DNA of 64,000 nt, taken from assembly GCA_903888485.1 (NCBI GenBank), contig CAISTS010000032.1, positions 186,001 through 250,000 on the forward strand, read 5' to 3'. Every line of letters begins with the position of its first letter. Positions within the stretch are counted from its first letter, which is position 1. This stretch comes from an uncultured bacterium (lineage in GTDB: Bacteria; Pseudomonadota; Alphaproteobacteria; Rhodospirillales; Rhodospirillaceae). The notes under the pieces were generated by a model, which did no database searches, had not been told where the DNA came from, and saw only the letters and a list, made by a program, of their open reading frames with translations. The position numbers were made by a program, and so were the translations under genes. Below are positions 51,765 to 60,570 of this stretch, piece by piece.

Positions 51765-52484
51765 CTATGTAGCGGTGAGGACTTCGTACAGGTTGATCAG
51801 CATACCTGCCGTTGCGCCCCAGATATACCGCTCGCCGTAGGGGATGGCGTAGAAAGCCCGCAGAATCTTGCGGCCGTTCTCCTCGCCGAGTTCGCGGCTG
51901 TGGCGCTGGTGATTGACCGGGTCGAGGAAAAACGCGAGCGGCACCTCGAAGATATCGGCGACTTCCACGGGATCGGGCTTCAGGTCGAAGGGCGGTGTCA
52001 CCACGGCGACCACCGGCGTGACTTCGAAATTGGTCACCGTGCTGTAGGCGTCGAGCGTGCCCAGCACTTCGATATGACCCGCGGAAAGGCCGATTTCCTC
52101 ATAGGTTTCACGCAGCGCGCCGGCGGCGGCATCGGCGTCCTCGGGCTCCAGCCGTCCGCCGGGGAAGGAGATCTGTCCGGCGTGGGACTTAAGGTCGGCC
52201 GTGCGCTGGGTCAGCAGGACGGTAAAACCGCCTTCGCGTTCGACCAGCGGCACCAGGACCGCTGCCGGAACCGACGGCACATGCTCTTGTCCCGGCGGGC
52301 GGTACACCGAACCCGGCATCATGACCTTGGGATATTTGCCGGCGTCGAAAGGCTCGGTATTGCCGGCCGCGACGAGGCGCCGCGTCGTGGCTTCATCACT
52401 GCGCGGCTTGGGCGGCCGCGGCGCTTTCAGACGCGCGCGCACCGCGTCGCGACTCAGGGCGCGTGCCAGCGTATTCGGTTTCAT
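51765..52484 (-). CDS. CoA pyrophosphatase-type Nudix hydrolase
   Basis: A 239-aa Nudix protein of the NudL/YeaB group, which hydrolyses CoA or its derivatives. The Nudix box is GGRLEPEDADAAAGALRETYEEIGL in two pieces (about residues 110-134), preceded by QRTADLKSHAGQISFPGG, the UPF0035 marker of CoA pyrophosphatases. ATG at 52484 overlaps the DUF1285 stop by ATGA. About 60 N-terminal residues are an extension relative to the core domain. Confidence 0.9.
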   Translation of the reverse strand: MKPNTLARALSRDAVRARLKAPRPPKPRSDEATTRRLVAAGNTEPFDAGKYPKVMMPGSVYRPPGQEHVPSVPAAVLVPLVEREGGFTVLLTQRTADLKSHAGQISFPGGRLEPEDADAAAGALRETYEEIGLSAGHIEVLGTLDAYSTVTNFEVTPVVAVVTPPFDLKPDPVEVADIFEVPLAFFLDPVNHQRHSRELGEENGRKILRAFYAIPYGERYIWGATAGMLINLYEVLTAT

Positions 52485-53065
52485 GACGGCATTTTGCCCA
52501 GAGGGAAGAACTGCCCGGCGCTCCACACGCCAAAGGCGCCCTCGGAACCGTCCCCTAAACCGGCGACCTCAGCTTCGCCTAAGTCAACCAAATGATAGAA
52601 CACGCTGCGTGCCAGACGGGCCTCTAGCCCTTTGCGCACAAAGACATAGGGCCGGGGCTCGCCGGTGTCCGGCGCGGTGGCTACACGCAAGGGGTGTTCC
52701 TTGTCGATGCGTACGATGTCGTCGACGTTCGTCCGGATGTGAATAATTTGATTGCGTCCTGCGCCTTCCACGATAAGTTCCACGCCGATAAAGGGAGCGT
52801 CTTCGACATCGATTTGACCGTTTTCAACTGGCGTCGTCAGCCAGTAGAGCCCGTTCGCGTCGCGTCGTAAAACCGTGGAGAAAAGCCTTACAAGTGCGTG
52901 CCTTCCGATCGGGGAACCGCGGTAATACCAGGTTCCGTTGCGATCAATGCGCATGCTAAAGTCGCCGCATAAATTCGGGAGCGGCACAGCCCGGTCTTCG
53001 GCGGTGGGTGCCGCGATGGGCCTGGGTCCTGTTTCCCCGGTATCGGATGGGCGCTGCATACTCAT
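52481..53065 (-). CDS. DUF1285 domain-containing protein
   Basis: A 194-aa protein of the DUF1285 family (PFDUF two-domain beta fold). Markers are GDFSMRIDRNGTWYYRGSPIGRHALVRLFSTVLRRD in pieces and YWLTTPVENGQIDVEDAPFIGVEL. Function unknown. It heads a four-gene leftward operon with the Nudix, DUF6111 and cca genes. A palindrome, ACTCATA-GTC-TATGAGT (53060-53076), covers its start codon. Confidence 0.9.
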   Translation of the reverse strand: MSMQRPSDTGETGPRPIAAPTAEDRAVPLPNLCGDFSMRIDRNGTWYYRGSPIGRHALVRLFSTVLRRDANGLYWLTTPVENGQIDVEDAPFIGVELIVEGAGRNQIIHIRTNVDDIVRIDKEHPLRVATAPDTGEPRPYVFVRKGLEARLARSVFYHLVDLGEAEVAGLGDGSEGAFGVWSAGQFFPLGKMPS

Positions 53066-53076
53066 AGTCTATGAGT
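53060..53076. promoter_or_regulatory. palindrome over the DUF1285 start, upstream of moxR
   Basis: ACTCATA-GTC-TATGAGT is a perfect 7-bp inverted repeat. It overlaps the DUF1285 ATG (53063-53065) and lies 38 bp before the preferred moxR TTG. It may be an operator for both divergent units. Confidence 0.4.
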
Positions 53077-53113
53077 GTCTAAGCCTTTGAAATTTCTAGG
53101 TGGAGCTACGACC

Positions 53114-54145
53114 TTGAACGCAACGATAACACAATCGAGTGGCGGCGTGAGCCGCAGCGCCGAAGACACCGCCGTCCGCGATATGGAACGCGTCGCCGGC
53201 CTCGTCCAGAAGGCCAAGGACGCGGTCGAACAGATCATTTACGGCCAAGGTCTCGTGGTCGAGGAAAGCCTGATCACGCTTCTGGCCGGCGGCCACGTGC
53301 TCCTGATCGGTGTGCCGGGTCTCGCCAAGACAAAGTTGGTCCAAACCCTCGGCAAGGTGCTTGGCCTCGACGACAAGCGCGTGCAGTTCACGCCCGATCT
53401 CATGCCCGCCGACATCATCGGTTCGGAAGTCCTTGAAGAAGACGCCGAAGGCCGGCGCTTCTTCCGCTTCATTCAGGGCCCGGTGTTCTGTCAGCTGCTC
53501 ATGGCCGACGAAATCAACCGCGCGTCTCCGCGTACCCAGTCGGCGCTGCTCCAGTCGATGCAGGAATACCATGTGTCGGTCGCCGGCCAGCAGCACGCGC
53601 TGCCGCAGCCGTTCCATGTGCTCGCGACGCAAAACCCTGTCGAGCAAGAAGGCACCTATCCGCTGCCGGAAGCGCAGCTCGACCGCTTCCTGATGCAGGT
53701 CGATATCCACTATCCGGACTTCGAAGCCGAGCGTCAGATCATTCTGCGCACCACCGGCGCCGACCAGCCGGTCGCCCGCCAGGTGCTGTCGTCCGACGAC
53801 CTGCTCGCCGCGCAAAAGCTTGTGCGCCAGGTGCCGGTCGGCGAGAGCGTCGTCACCGCAATCCTCAAACTGGTGCGCTCGGGCCGCCCCGAGACCACGG
53901 ACATTCAAGAAGTGAAAGACCGCGTCGCCTGGGGCCCCGGCCCGCGCGCTTCGCAAGCGCTGATGCAGGCCACGCGCGCCCGCGCGCTGCTCCAAGGCCG
54001 CCTGGCGCCGTCCGTCGACGACGTGATCGCGCTCGCCAAGCCCGTGCTGCAGCACCGCATGGCGCTGAACTTCAGCGCCCGCGCCGACGGTCACACGGTC
54101 GTCGATCTGATCAATTTGCTGTGCAAGCGCATCGACGCCGGTTGA
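53114..54145 (+). CDS. MoxR family AAA+ ATPase
   Basis: A 343-aa AAA+ ATPase. Walker A is GVPGLAKTK (about residue 65), Walker B LLMADEINRA (about 129), and sensor 1 LATQNPVEQEG (about 170). MoxR proteins act as chaperones that mature or activate partner VWA-domain proteins, here the next three genes. TTG at 53114 is preferred because GGTGGAG lies 8 nt upstream; a GTG at 53075 lacks a ribosome site. First gene of the cluster. Confidence 0.93.
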   Translation: MNATITQSSGGVSRSAEDTAVRDMERVAGLVQKAKDAVEQIIYGQGLVVEESLITLLAGGHVLLIGVPGLAKTKLVQTLGKVLGLDDKRVQFTPDLMPADIIGSEVLEEDAEGRRFFRFIQGPVFCQLLMADEINRASPRTQSALLQSMQEYHVSVAGQQHALPQPFHVLATQNPVEQEGTYPLPEAQLDRFLMQVDIHYPDFEAERQIILRTTGADQPVARQVLSSDDLLAAQKLVRQVPVGESVVTAILKLVRSGRPETTDIQEVKDRVAWGPGPRASQALMQATRARALLQGRLAPSVDDVIALAKPVLQHRMALNFSARADGHTVVDLINLLCKRIDAG

Positions 54146-54168
54146 TCCGGCGCGCACACTAGAAGCCA

Positions 54169-55092
54169 ATGAAAGCCGCTACCGACAAACGCGAGCAGAG
54201 CCATAATCTACGCGCGCAGGCCGACGCCATTTCGGCGACGCTGCCGTCGATCCTGATTCAAGCCAAGCGTATCGCCGCTTCCGTCACGCTCGGCAGCCAC
54301 GGCCGGCGCCGCGCGGGCGTAGGCGATAGTTTCTGGCAGTTCCGTCCGTATTCGAAGGACGACAGCCCGCAGGCCATCGATTGGCGTCAGTCGGGCAAGG
54401 TCGACATGGTCTTCGTGCGTGAGCGCGAGTGGGTCGCGGCTCAGACTGCGGCGCTGTGGTGCGATACCTCGCCCTCCATGCGCTACCGCTCCTCACCCAA
54501 TCTGCCGACCAAAGCTGAGCGCGCGAGCGTCATGCTGCTCACCATCGCCGAACTGCTGTCAGACGGCGGCGAGCGCCTCCTGCGCCTCGATCAAGCCGGC
54601 CGCCCGGGCCGCGCGGGCCATGGCCGCACGGCGGTCGCGCGCATGGCCGACGCGCTGGCCTCGGAACTGGTGACCGACACGCGCAAGGAAGATGCGCCCG
54701 AGACGCCAACGTTCTCGGCGCTGCCGCGCCACGCGACGGTCGTGCTGATCAGCGATTTCCTGGGTCCGCTCGAAGAGATCGAGGCTTCCGTCCGCGGACT
54801 CTCGCGCCAGGGATTGCGCGGCCACCTTCTGCAGGTCTTGGATCCCGCCGAGGAGACCTTGCCGTTCTCGGGCCGCGTGCGCTTCGTGGGCTTGGAGAAG
54901 GAAGGCGCGACGGTCATTGATCGTGCCGAAGAAGCGCGTGCCGGCTACATCAAAAAACTCAATTCCCACCGCGACGGGTTGCGCGCCTTGGCGACGCAGA
55001 TCGGCTGGAGCTTCGGCGTGCATCACACCGATCATTCGCCGCAGCTCGCCCTCGCCGCGCTTCACAACGCCATCACCGGCTACCGCCGCTGA
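54169..55092 (+). CDS. DUF58 domain-containing protein (VWA-like)
   Basis: A 307-aa protein. The DUF58 motif region is GSHGRRRAGVGDSFWQFRPYSKDDSPQAIDWRQS in pieces (about 42-70). A MIDAS metal site DTSPSM (DxSxS, about 98-103) and ISDFLGPLEE further on show a VWA fold. It is the standard partner of MoxR, 23 bp upstream. Cytoplasmic; no membrane span. Confidence 0.92.
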   Translation: MKAATDKREQSHNLRAQADAISATLPSILIQAKRIAASVTLGSHGRRRAGVGDSFWQFRPYSKDDSPQAIDWRQSGKVDMVFVREREWVAAQTAALWCDTSPSMRYRSSPNLPTKAERASVMLLTIAELLSDGGERLLRLDQAGRPGRAGHGRTAVARMADALASELVTDTRKEDAPETPTFSALPRHATVVLISDFLGPLEEIEASVRGLSRQGLRGHLLQVLDPAEETLPFSGRVRFVGLEKEGATVIDRAEEARAGYIKKLNSHRDGLRALATQIGWSFGVHHTDHSPQLALAALHNAITGYRR

Positions 55093-55104
55093 GGACCACA
55101 TAAG

Positions 55105-57942
55105 ATGCTCAGCCTCGGATTCATCTCGTTCGCAACACCTTGGGCGCTGGCCGCCGCCGCCGCGCTGCCGCTGGTTTGGCTGCTTTTGCGCCTCACGCCG
55201 CCTTCGGTGCGGCAGATCAACTTCCCCGCCATCCGCCTGCTGTTCGGCCTTGATCCCACCAAGCGCTCCGCCGCGCACACGCCGCCGTGGCTGTTGATCC
55301 TGCGCGTCGCCATTCTCGCGCTCGCGCTATTGGGCTTGGCCGATCCGATCCTCAACATGCGCCAATCCCAGGGCAGCGGCCCGTTGATCGTTGTCGTCGA
55401 TAACGGCTGGGCGGCTGCGACCTCGTGGGAAGACCGCGTGAATGTCATGCGCGACCTGCTCGAGAGCGCCGACCGCCGCGGCCAGCCCGCCGTGCTGGTC
55501 ACCACCGCCGCGCAGCCCGCCGGCGCGACGCCCGAGACCCTCGCGATGCAGCCGGCACGCGACGTGCTCGCGCGCGCGCTGCAGACCGCGCCGCAGCCCT
55601 GGCCCACCGACCGCGCCGCCGCCGCTGAAAGACTCCGCGCCCTGAAAGTCTCGGGCGCTCAGTCCACCTGGATCGCCGACGGCGTCGATGGGCCCGGCGC
55701 AGCCGCGCTGGTCGATGCCTTGGAAGATTTTGGCCGGCTGACGGTGATCGAGAACAATCCTCTGATGTCGCCGATCGTGCAGTTCCCGCCCGAGCGCAAC
55801 TTCAACGCCAAGGTCGTCGCAGGCAGCAGCAACGGCATCGGTTTGAAACTGGGCCGCGTCGCCACCGGCACGAGCCCGCAGATCGCGCACACCGTGCGCG
55901 CGGTCGACGCCGAAGGCCAGGTGCTCGCGCGCACGCTGGTGACGATCGGCCTTGGTTCGAGCATCGGCGAAGCCACCATGGGCATCCCATCCGAGCTCGC
56001 GAACCGCATCACACGCTTTGACGTCGAAGGCCTCGCCTCGGCGGCCACCACCATTCTCGCCGACGACCAGTGGCAGCGCCGCCCCGTCGGTATCGCCAGC
56101 GCCACAGCATCGGGCATCAGTGTGCCGTTGCTGGAAGACGCCTATTACCTGCGCGAGGCGCTTGAGCCTTTTGCCGACACGCGCGCCGGCTCGCTCGATG
56201 AGCTGCTGAGCCGCCCGCTCGCCGTGCTGATCATGGCCGGCGGCGGCAAGATCCTCGACGCCGAATTGCCGCGCGTGACGACCTGGGTAGAAAGCGGCGG
56301 CCTCTTGGTGCGCTTCGCGGGCCCGCGTCTCGACGGCAACGTAGATCCCCTGCTGCCTGTGAAACTGCGCACCGGCGGCGGGCGGTCCTTCGGCGGCGCG
56401 ATGTCGTGGAACGTGCCGGTGTCGCTGTCCGGCTTCCCGGATACCTCGCCCTTCCGCGGCATGGTCGTGCCCGAAGACGTCACTGTCGCTACGCAGGTAC
56501 TCGCCGAGCCCTCCGCCGACCTGACCGCCAAGACCTGGGCGCGCCTGGCCGATGGCACGCCGCTGGTGACCGCCGAGCGCCGCGGCCGCGGCTGGGTGGT
56601 ACTGTTCCACGTCAGCGCCACGCCCGAGTGGTCGAAGCTTCCGTTGTCCGGCCTCTTCGTCGATATGCTGAAGCGCATGGTGGATGTGAGCCAGGGCGTG
56701 CCCGCCGACGGCTCCAACGAAGTCGCCGGCGCGCTCGAGCCGCGCCTGGTCATGGACGGCCGCGGCCGTCTTGCCCCGCCGCCGCCGACGCTGAAGCCGA
56801 TCTCCGGGCCTGAGTTCGAAAAGGTCGAAGCCGGACCGCAAGCGCCGCCGGGCCTTTACGGCGCGCCGGGCGCAACGCGCGCGCTCAATCTCGCCGCGCA
56901 CTTGCCCGAGCCCGCGCCGCTCGTTGGAATTCCTCTGTCCGCCAACCGCCTGACCTTCGACGGCATGTCGCGCGAGCGCAACTTCAAGCCCTGGCTGCTG
57001 GCCGCCGCGCTGATCCTTCTGCTGGTCGACCTCTTCGTCAGCTTCTTCCTGCGCCGTTTGTTGCCGCAGACCGTGATGAACCGCATCGACACGATGGGCC
57101 GCGTCGGCACCACCGCGCTGCTCCTGGTGGGATTGCTGGCGCTGGCACCGCCCCTTGTTTCCAAAGCGTATGCCGCCGACCGCACCACGGTCATTCCGCC
57201 GCGCGAGCTCGACGCCGCCACACGCGCCGCGGTGCTTGAGACGCGCCTCGCCTACGTCGGCACCGGTTCGGCCGACGTCGATCGCGTCGTGCAGGCGGGC
57301 CTGCAAGGGTTGACGCAGGTGCTCTTCGACCGCACGGCGGCCGAGCTGGGCACGCCCATCCGCCTGGACCTCAACATCCCGACTGTGACCGAAGACCAGC
57401 TCACGCCCTATCCGATCCTCTACTGGCGCATCACTGCGGCGACGCGCGTGCCGTCGGCGCGCGCGCTGTCGGCGGTGAACAATTATCTTCGCCGCGGCGG
57501 CATGGTGGTTTTCGATGCGCCCGAGCAGGCCGGCGCGCTCGGCAGCGTGGGCGGTTCGATCCGCGACCGCCTCGATGAACTTCTGGGCGAGCTCGACATC
57601 CCGCAGCTTTCTCCCATCGATTCCGAGCACGTGCTCAACCGCGCCTTCTACCTGATGCCGGGCGGCCTTCCGGGTCGCTATGCCGGGGTGCCGGTACTGG
57701 CGCAGCAAGAAGCCACAGCCAACGACGGCGTCTCTTCGGTGGTCGTCGGCGGTTCCGATTGGGCCGCAGCCTGGGCCAAGGACGGCGACGGCGTGCCGAT
57801 GTACGCGGTCATCCCCGGCGGCGAGCCGCAACGCGAGATGGCTTATCGCGCAGGCGTCAACATGGTCATGTACGCGCTCACCGGCAACTACAAGTCGGAT
57901 CAGGTGCACGTGCCGGCCATCATCCAGCGTCTGACGCAGTAG
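55105..57942 (+). CDS. BatA-like/DUF4159 domain membrane protein, 945 aa
   Basis: The N-terminus is a BatA-type aerotolerance region with two membrane helices (about 8-26 and 54-72; PSVRQINFPAIRLLFGLDPT between). A degenerate VWA region follows (IVVVDNGWAAATSWEDR, no DxSxS). A third helix pair lies around 630-650 and 670-690, then DUF4159 at the C-terminus (about 715-935; YPILYWRITAAT, LRRGGMVVFDAPEQAG). This alphaproteobacterial protein accompanies MoxR-DUF58. Function unknown; likely envelope-associated. Confidence 0.88.
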   Translation: MLSLGFISFATPWALAAAAALPLVWLLLRLTPPSVRQINFPAIRLLFGLDPTKRSAAHTPPWLLILRVAILALALLGLADPILNMRQSQGSGPLIVVVDNGWAAATSWEDRVNVMRDLLESADRRGQPAVLVTTAAQPAGATPETLAMQPARDVLARALQTAPQPWPTDRAAAAERLRALKVSGAQSTWIADGVDGPGAAALVDALEDFGRLTVIENNPLMSPIVQFPPERNFNAKVVAGSSNGIGLKLGRVATGTSPQIAHTVRAVDAEGQVLARTLVTIGLGSSIGEATMGIPSELANRITRFDVEGLASAATTILADDQWQRRPVGIASATASGISVPLLEDAYYLREALEPFADTRAGSLDELLSRPLAVLIMAGGGKILDAELPRVTTWVESGGLLVRFAGPRLDGNVDPLLPVKLRTGGGRSFGGAMSWNVPVSLSGFPDTSPFRGMVVPEDVTVATQVLAEPSADLTAKTWARLADGTPLVTAERRGRGWVVLFHVSATPEWSKLPLSGLFVDMLKRMVDVSQGVPADGSNEVAGALEPRLVMDGRGRLAPPPPTLKPISGPEFEKVEAGPQAPPGLYGAPGATRALNLAAHLPEPAPLVGIPLSANRLTFDGMSRERNFKPWLLAAALILLLVDLFVSFFLRRLLPQTVMNRIDTMGRVGTTALLLVGLLALAPPLVSKAYAADRTTVIPPRELDAATRAAVLETRLAYVGTGSADVDRVVQAGLQGLTQVLFDRTAAELGTPIRLDLNIPTVTEDQLTPYPILYWRITAATRVPSARALSAVNNYLRRGGMVVFDAPEQAGALGSVGGSIRDRLDELLGELDIPQLSPIDSEHVLNRAFYLMPGGLPGRYAGVPVLAQQEATANDGVSSVVVGGSDWAAAWAKDGDGVPMYAVIPGGEPQREMAYRAGVNMVMYALTGNYKSDQVHVPAIIQRLTQ

Positions 57943-57952
57943 GAAGAGTGCC

Positions 57953-60037
57953 ATGACCGGTTTGACATTCTCGCCGCTGATACCGGCGCCCTTCCTGATC
58001 CTGCTGACGGCGATTGCCGTCGTCCTGATCGCTTACGGCCTTTACCACCGTGCCAAGGGCGTACTCTTGCGCACGATCCCGATCCTCGCGCTGATCATCG
58101 CCATCGCCGATCCCGAGCTCGTGCGCGAGAACCGCACGGCGCTAAAGGACGTTGCCGTGCTGGTGGTCGACGAGAGCAACAGCCAGAAGATCGGCGAGCG
58201 CGACGCGCGCACCAAGGCGGCGGTCGAGAAACTCCAGTCGGAATTCGGCGGAATCCCCGACCTCGAAGTGCGCACGGTTTATGCCGGGCGCTCCGACACC
58301 TCCAGCGGTCAGGACGGCACGCGCCTGTTCGACGCGCTCTCCAGCGCGCTCTCCGACGTGCCGCAGCAGCGCCTCGCCGGCTCGGTGATCATCTCCGACG
58401 GCCAGATCCACGACGCGCTGACCCCTGAGCGCGCGACCCAGAACCACGCCGCTTACATGAATGCCCCGGTGCATTTGCTGGTCACCGGCGAGCGCAAGGA
58501 ATTCGATCGCCGCATTCGCCTCGAGAGCGCGCCCGACTTCGGCATCGTCGGCCAGAATTCCACCGTGCGGCTACGCGCCGAAGACACAACCGCCGCGCCC
58601 GGCACCAAGATCCCGGTGACCATCAAGAAGAACGGCGGCGAAGCGATCCAGACCATGCTGGCCGCCGGCCAGATCACCGAAGTGCCGCTGCAGATCGACA
58701 ACGCTGGCGCCAACGTCTACGAGGTCGAGATCGCCGCCGGCAACGGCGAGATCTCCACCGGCAACAACCGCACCCTCATCAGCATCAACGGCGTGCGCGA
58801 CCGCATGCGGGTACTGCTTGTGTCGGGACAGCCCCATGTAGGTGAGCGCGCATGGCGCAACCTCTTGAAGTCCGATCCCAACGTCGATCTGGTGCACTTC
58901 ACCATCCTGCGCCCGCTGACCAAGGATGACGGCACGCCGCTCAACGAGCTGGCGCTCATCGCCTTCCCGATCCGCGAGTTGTTCGAAGAGCAGCTCAAGG
59001 AATTCGACCTGATCATCTTCGACCGCTACAGCCAGAAGGGTCTGGTGCCCTTCCAGTACATGAACAACGTCGCCAACTACGTCCGCCAGGGCGGCGCGGT
59101 GATGCTGGCGGTCGGCCCCGAGTATGCGGATAGCTACTCGCTCTTCGGCGGCCCCTTGCAGGGCATTCTGCCGGCCGAGCCCACAGGCCGCGTGTTCAAC
59201 GGGTCCTTCCGCCCGCACCTGTCCGATGTCGGCACGCGTCACCCGGTCACGGCGACGCTGGACGGCGCGACCATGCCCGGCACCGATCCCAGCTGGGGCC
59301 GCTGGCTGCGCCAGGTTCAGGTGGCGAAGCCGAACGGCGCGCCGGTGCTGATGGGCCAGGAGCAGGAGCCTCTGCTCATCCTCAACCACGTCGAGAAGGG
59401 CCGCGTCGCGCTGCTCTTGAGCGATACCGTCTGGCTGTGGGGTAAGGGCTTTGACGGCGGCGGACCGCAGACCGAACTCCTGCGCCGCGTCGCCCATTGG
59501 CTGATGAAGGAGCCCGAGCTCGAAGAAGAGGCGCTGACCGCCGAAGTGCGCGACGGCGCGCTGCAGATCAACCGGCGCAGCCTTGCAAAGGAACCCGTTG
59601 CCGTCACCGTCAAGGGACCCGACGGCAAAGAACAAAAGGTCATGCCGATCTCGACCACGGGCGGCGCGTTCACCGCCCGCGCCGAGATCTCGGAGCCCGG
59701 TCTCTATACTCTCAGCGACGGCAAGATCACGGCCATCGCCGCCGCCGGCACGCCCAATCCGCTCGAAGCTTTCGACGTCGTCTCCACCGCCGACAAAGTA
59801 GGTCCGCTTGCCGAAGCCAGCGACGGCGGCACGTTCTGGCTCGAAGATGCCGTTGCGCCTGCCATCCGCCGCGTCGTGCCGGGCCGCGTCGCCCACGGCT
59901 CGACCTGGATGGGCCTGAAAGCCAACAAGCAGGTGGCGGTGACCGGCGTCACGCAGACTCCGCTGTCACCGGTGGCATTGATCCTGCTCGCGATCATGGC
60001 CGGGGCCATGGTGGCATGGTGGCGCGAAGGTAAATAA
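57953..60037 (+). CDS. membrane protein with VWA MIDAS and glutamine-amidotransferase-like region, 694 aa
   Basis: Two N-terminal helices (about 10-28 and 36-50) precede a VWA-like domain with MIDAS DESNS at residues 72-76 and IISDGQIHD further on. A middle beta domain leads to a class I amidotransferase-like fold (RVLLVSGQPHVGERAWRN about 285; YVRQGGAVMLAVGPEYAD about 380) that shows no obvious catalytic Cys-His-Glu triad. One C-terminal helix (about 666-685) closes it. It lies 10 bp after the DUF4159 gene, so both probably form one envelope complex handled by MoxR. Confidence 0.85.
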   Translation: MTGLTFSPLIPAPFLILLTAIAVVLIAYGLYHRAKGVLLRTIPILALIIAIADPELVRENRTALKDVAVLVVDESNSQKIGERDARTKAAVEKLQSEFGGIPDLEVRTVYAGRSDTSSGQDGTRLFDALSSALSDVPQQRLAGSVIISDGQIHDALTPERATQNHAAYMNAPVHLLVTGERKEFDRRIRLESAPDFGIVGQNSTVRLRAEDTTAAPGTKIPVTIKKNGGEAIQTMLAAGQITEVPLQIDNAGANVYEVEIAAGNGEISTGNNRTLISINGVRDRMRVLLVSGQPHVGERAWRNLLKSDPNVDLVHFTILRPLTKDDGTPLNELALIAFPIRELFEEQLKEFDLIIFDRYSQKGLVPFQYMNNVANYVRQGGAVMLAVGPEYADSYSLFGGPLQGILPAEPTGRVFNGSFRPHLSDVGTRHPVTATLDGATMPGTDPSWGRWLRQVQVAKPNGAPVLMGQEQEPLLILNHVEKGRVALLLSDTVWLWGKGFDGGGPQTELLRRVAHWLMKEPELEEEALTAEVRDGALQINRRSLAKEPVAVTVKGPDGKEQKVMPISTTGGAFTARAEISEPGLYTLSDGKITAIAAAGTPNPLEAFDVVSTADKVGPLAEASDGGTFWLEDAVAPAIRRVVPGRVAHGSTWMGLKANKQVAVTGVTQTPLSPVALILLAIMAGAMVAWWREGK

Positions 60038-60131
60038 GCGCCGCCCTTCTCACGTGCCTTTGAACTCAGCGCCTGTCCGCAAGGACCGGCCAGCTTTCCT
60101 TCTTCAATCCCTTTAGGAGTACCCACGGCCT

Positions 60132-60521
60132 ATGGCTCGTAACGACGATACCTACAGCAGCAGACAAGAGACTTCCGCCAAAGCCAAGCAAGCACAGCTC
60201 GCGCGCGCCAAGGCGCTGGCGCCGGCCAATTCGCCTGGCTTCGCCGAACGCCAGGCCGAGCGCCGCGCGGTGGCCGAAGCACGCGCCGTGCGCAAGAGCG
60301 AAGCTGACGCGCGCAAGCAAGCCGAACTCGTCCGCAAAGCCGAGGAAAAGAAGGAAGCCCTTCTGGCCGCAGAGCGCGAAAAGAACGCCGCCAAGCTGGC
60401 CGCGGAAGCCGAAGAAGCACAGCGCGTCGCCGATGCTATTGCCCTTAAGGCGAAGCAAAAAGCCGGCCGCGACGCGAAGTACAAGGCCCGTCAAGAGCGC
60501 CGCGATCAGCGCCGCAAGTAG
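60132..60521 (+). CDS. DUF6481 family protein, 129 aa, charged coiled coil
   Basis: A highly charged Ala/Lys/Arg/Glu-rich helical protein (from about residue 38 to the end), with repeated KAEEKKEALLAAEREKN-type heptads and a basic RRDQRRK tail. It matches the alphaproteobacterial DUF6481 pattern (MARNDDTYSSRQETSAKAKQA start). Function unknown; nucleic-acid binding is possible from the charge. TTTAGGAG lies just upstream (from 60111). Confidence 0.8.
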   Translation: MARNDDTYSSRQETSAKAKQAQLARAKALAPANSPGFAERQAERRAVAEARAVRKSEADARKQAELVRKAEEKKEALLAAEREKNAAKLAAEAEEAQRVADAIALKAKQKAGRDAKYKARQERRDQRRK

Positions 60522-60570
60522 GCGCTCCTGGGTAGCGAGGCGGCGCGAAGATAAGTAACATCGCGCCGTC

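Noticed and set aside
55327-57954. An 875-codon open frame opposite the DUF4159 gene
   Set aside because: Antisense shadow of a clear membrane protein; composition (His, Arg, Gly, Ala) is that of reversed GC-rich codons.
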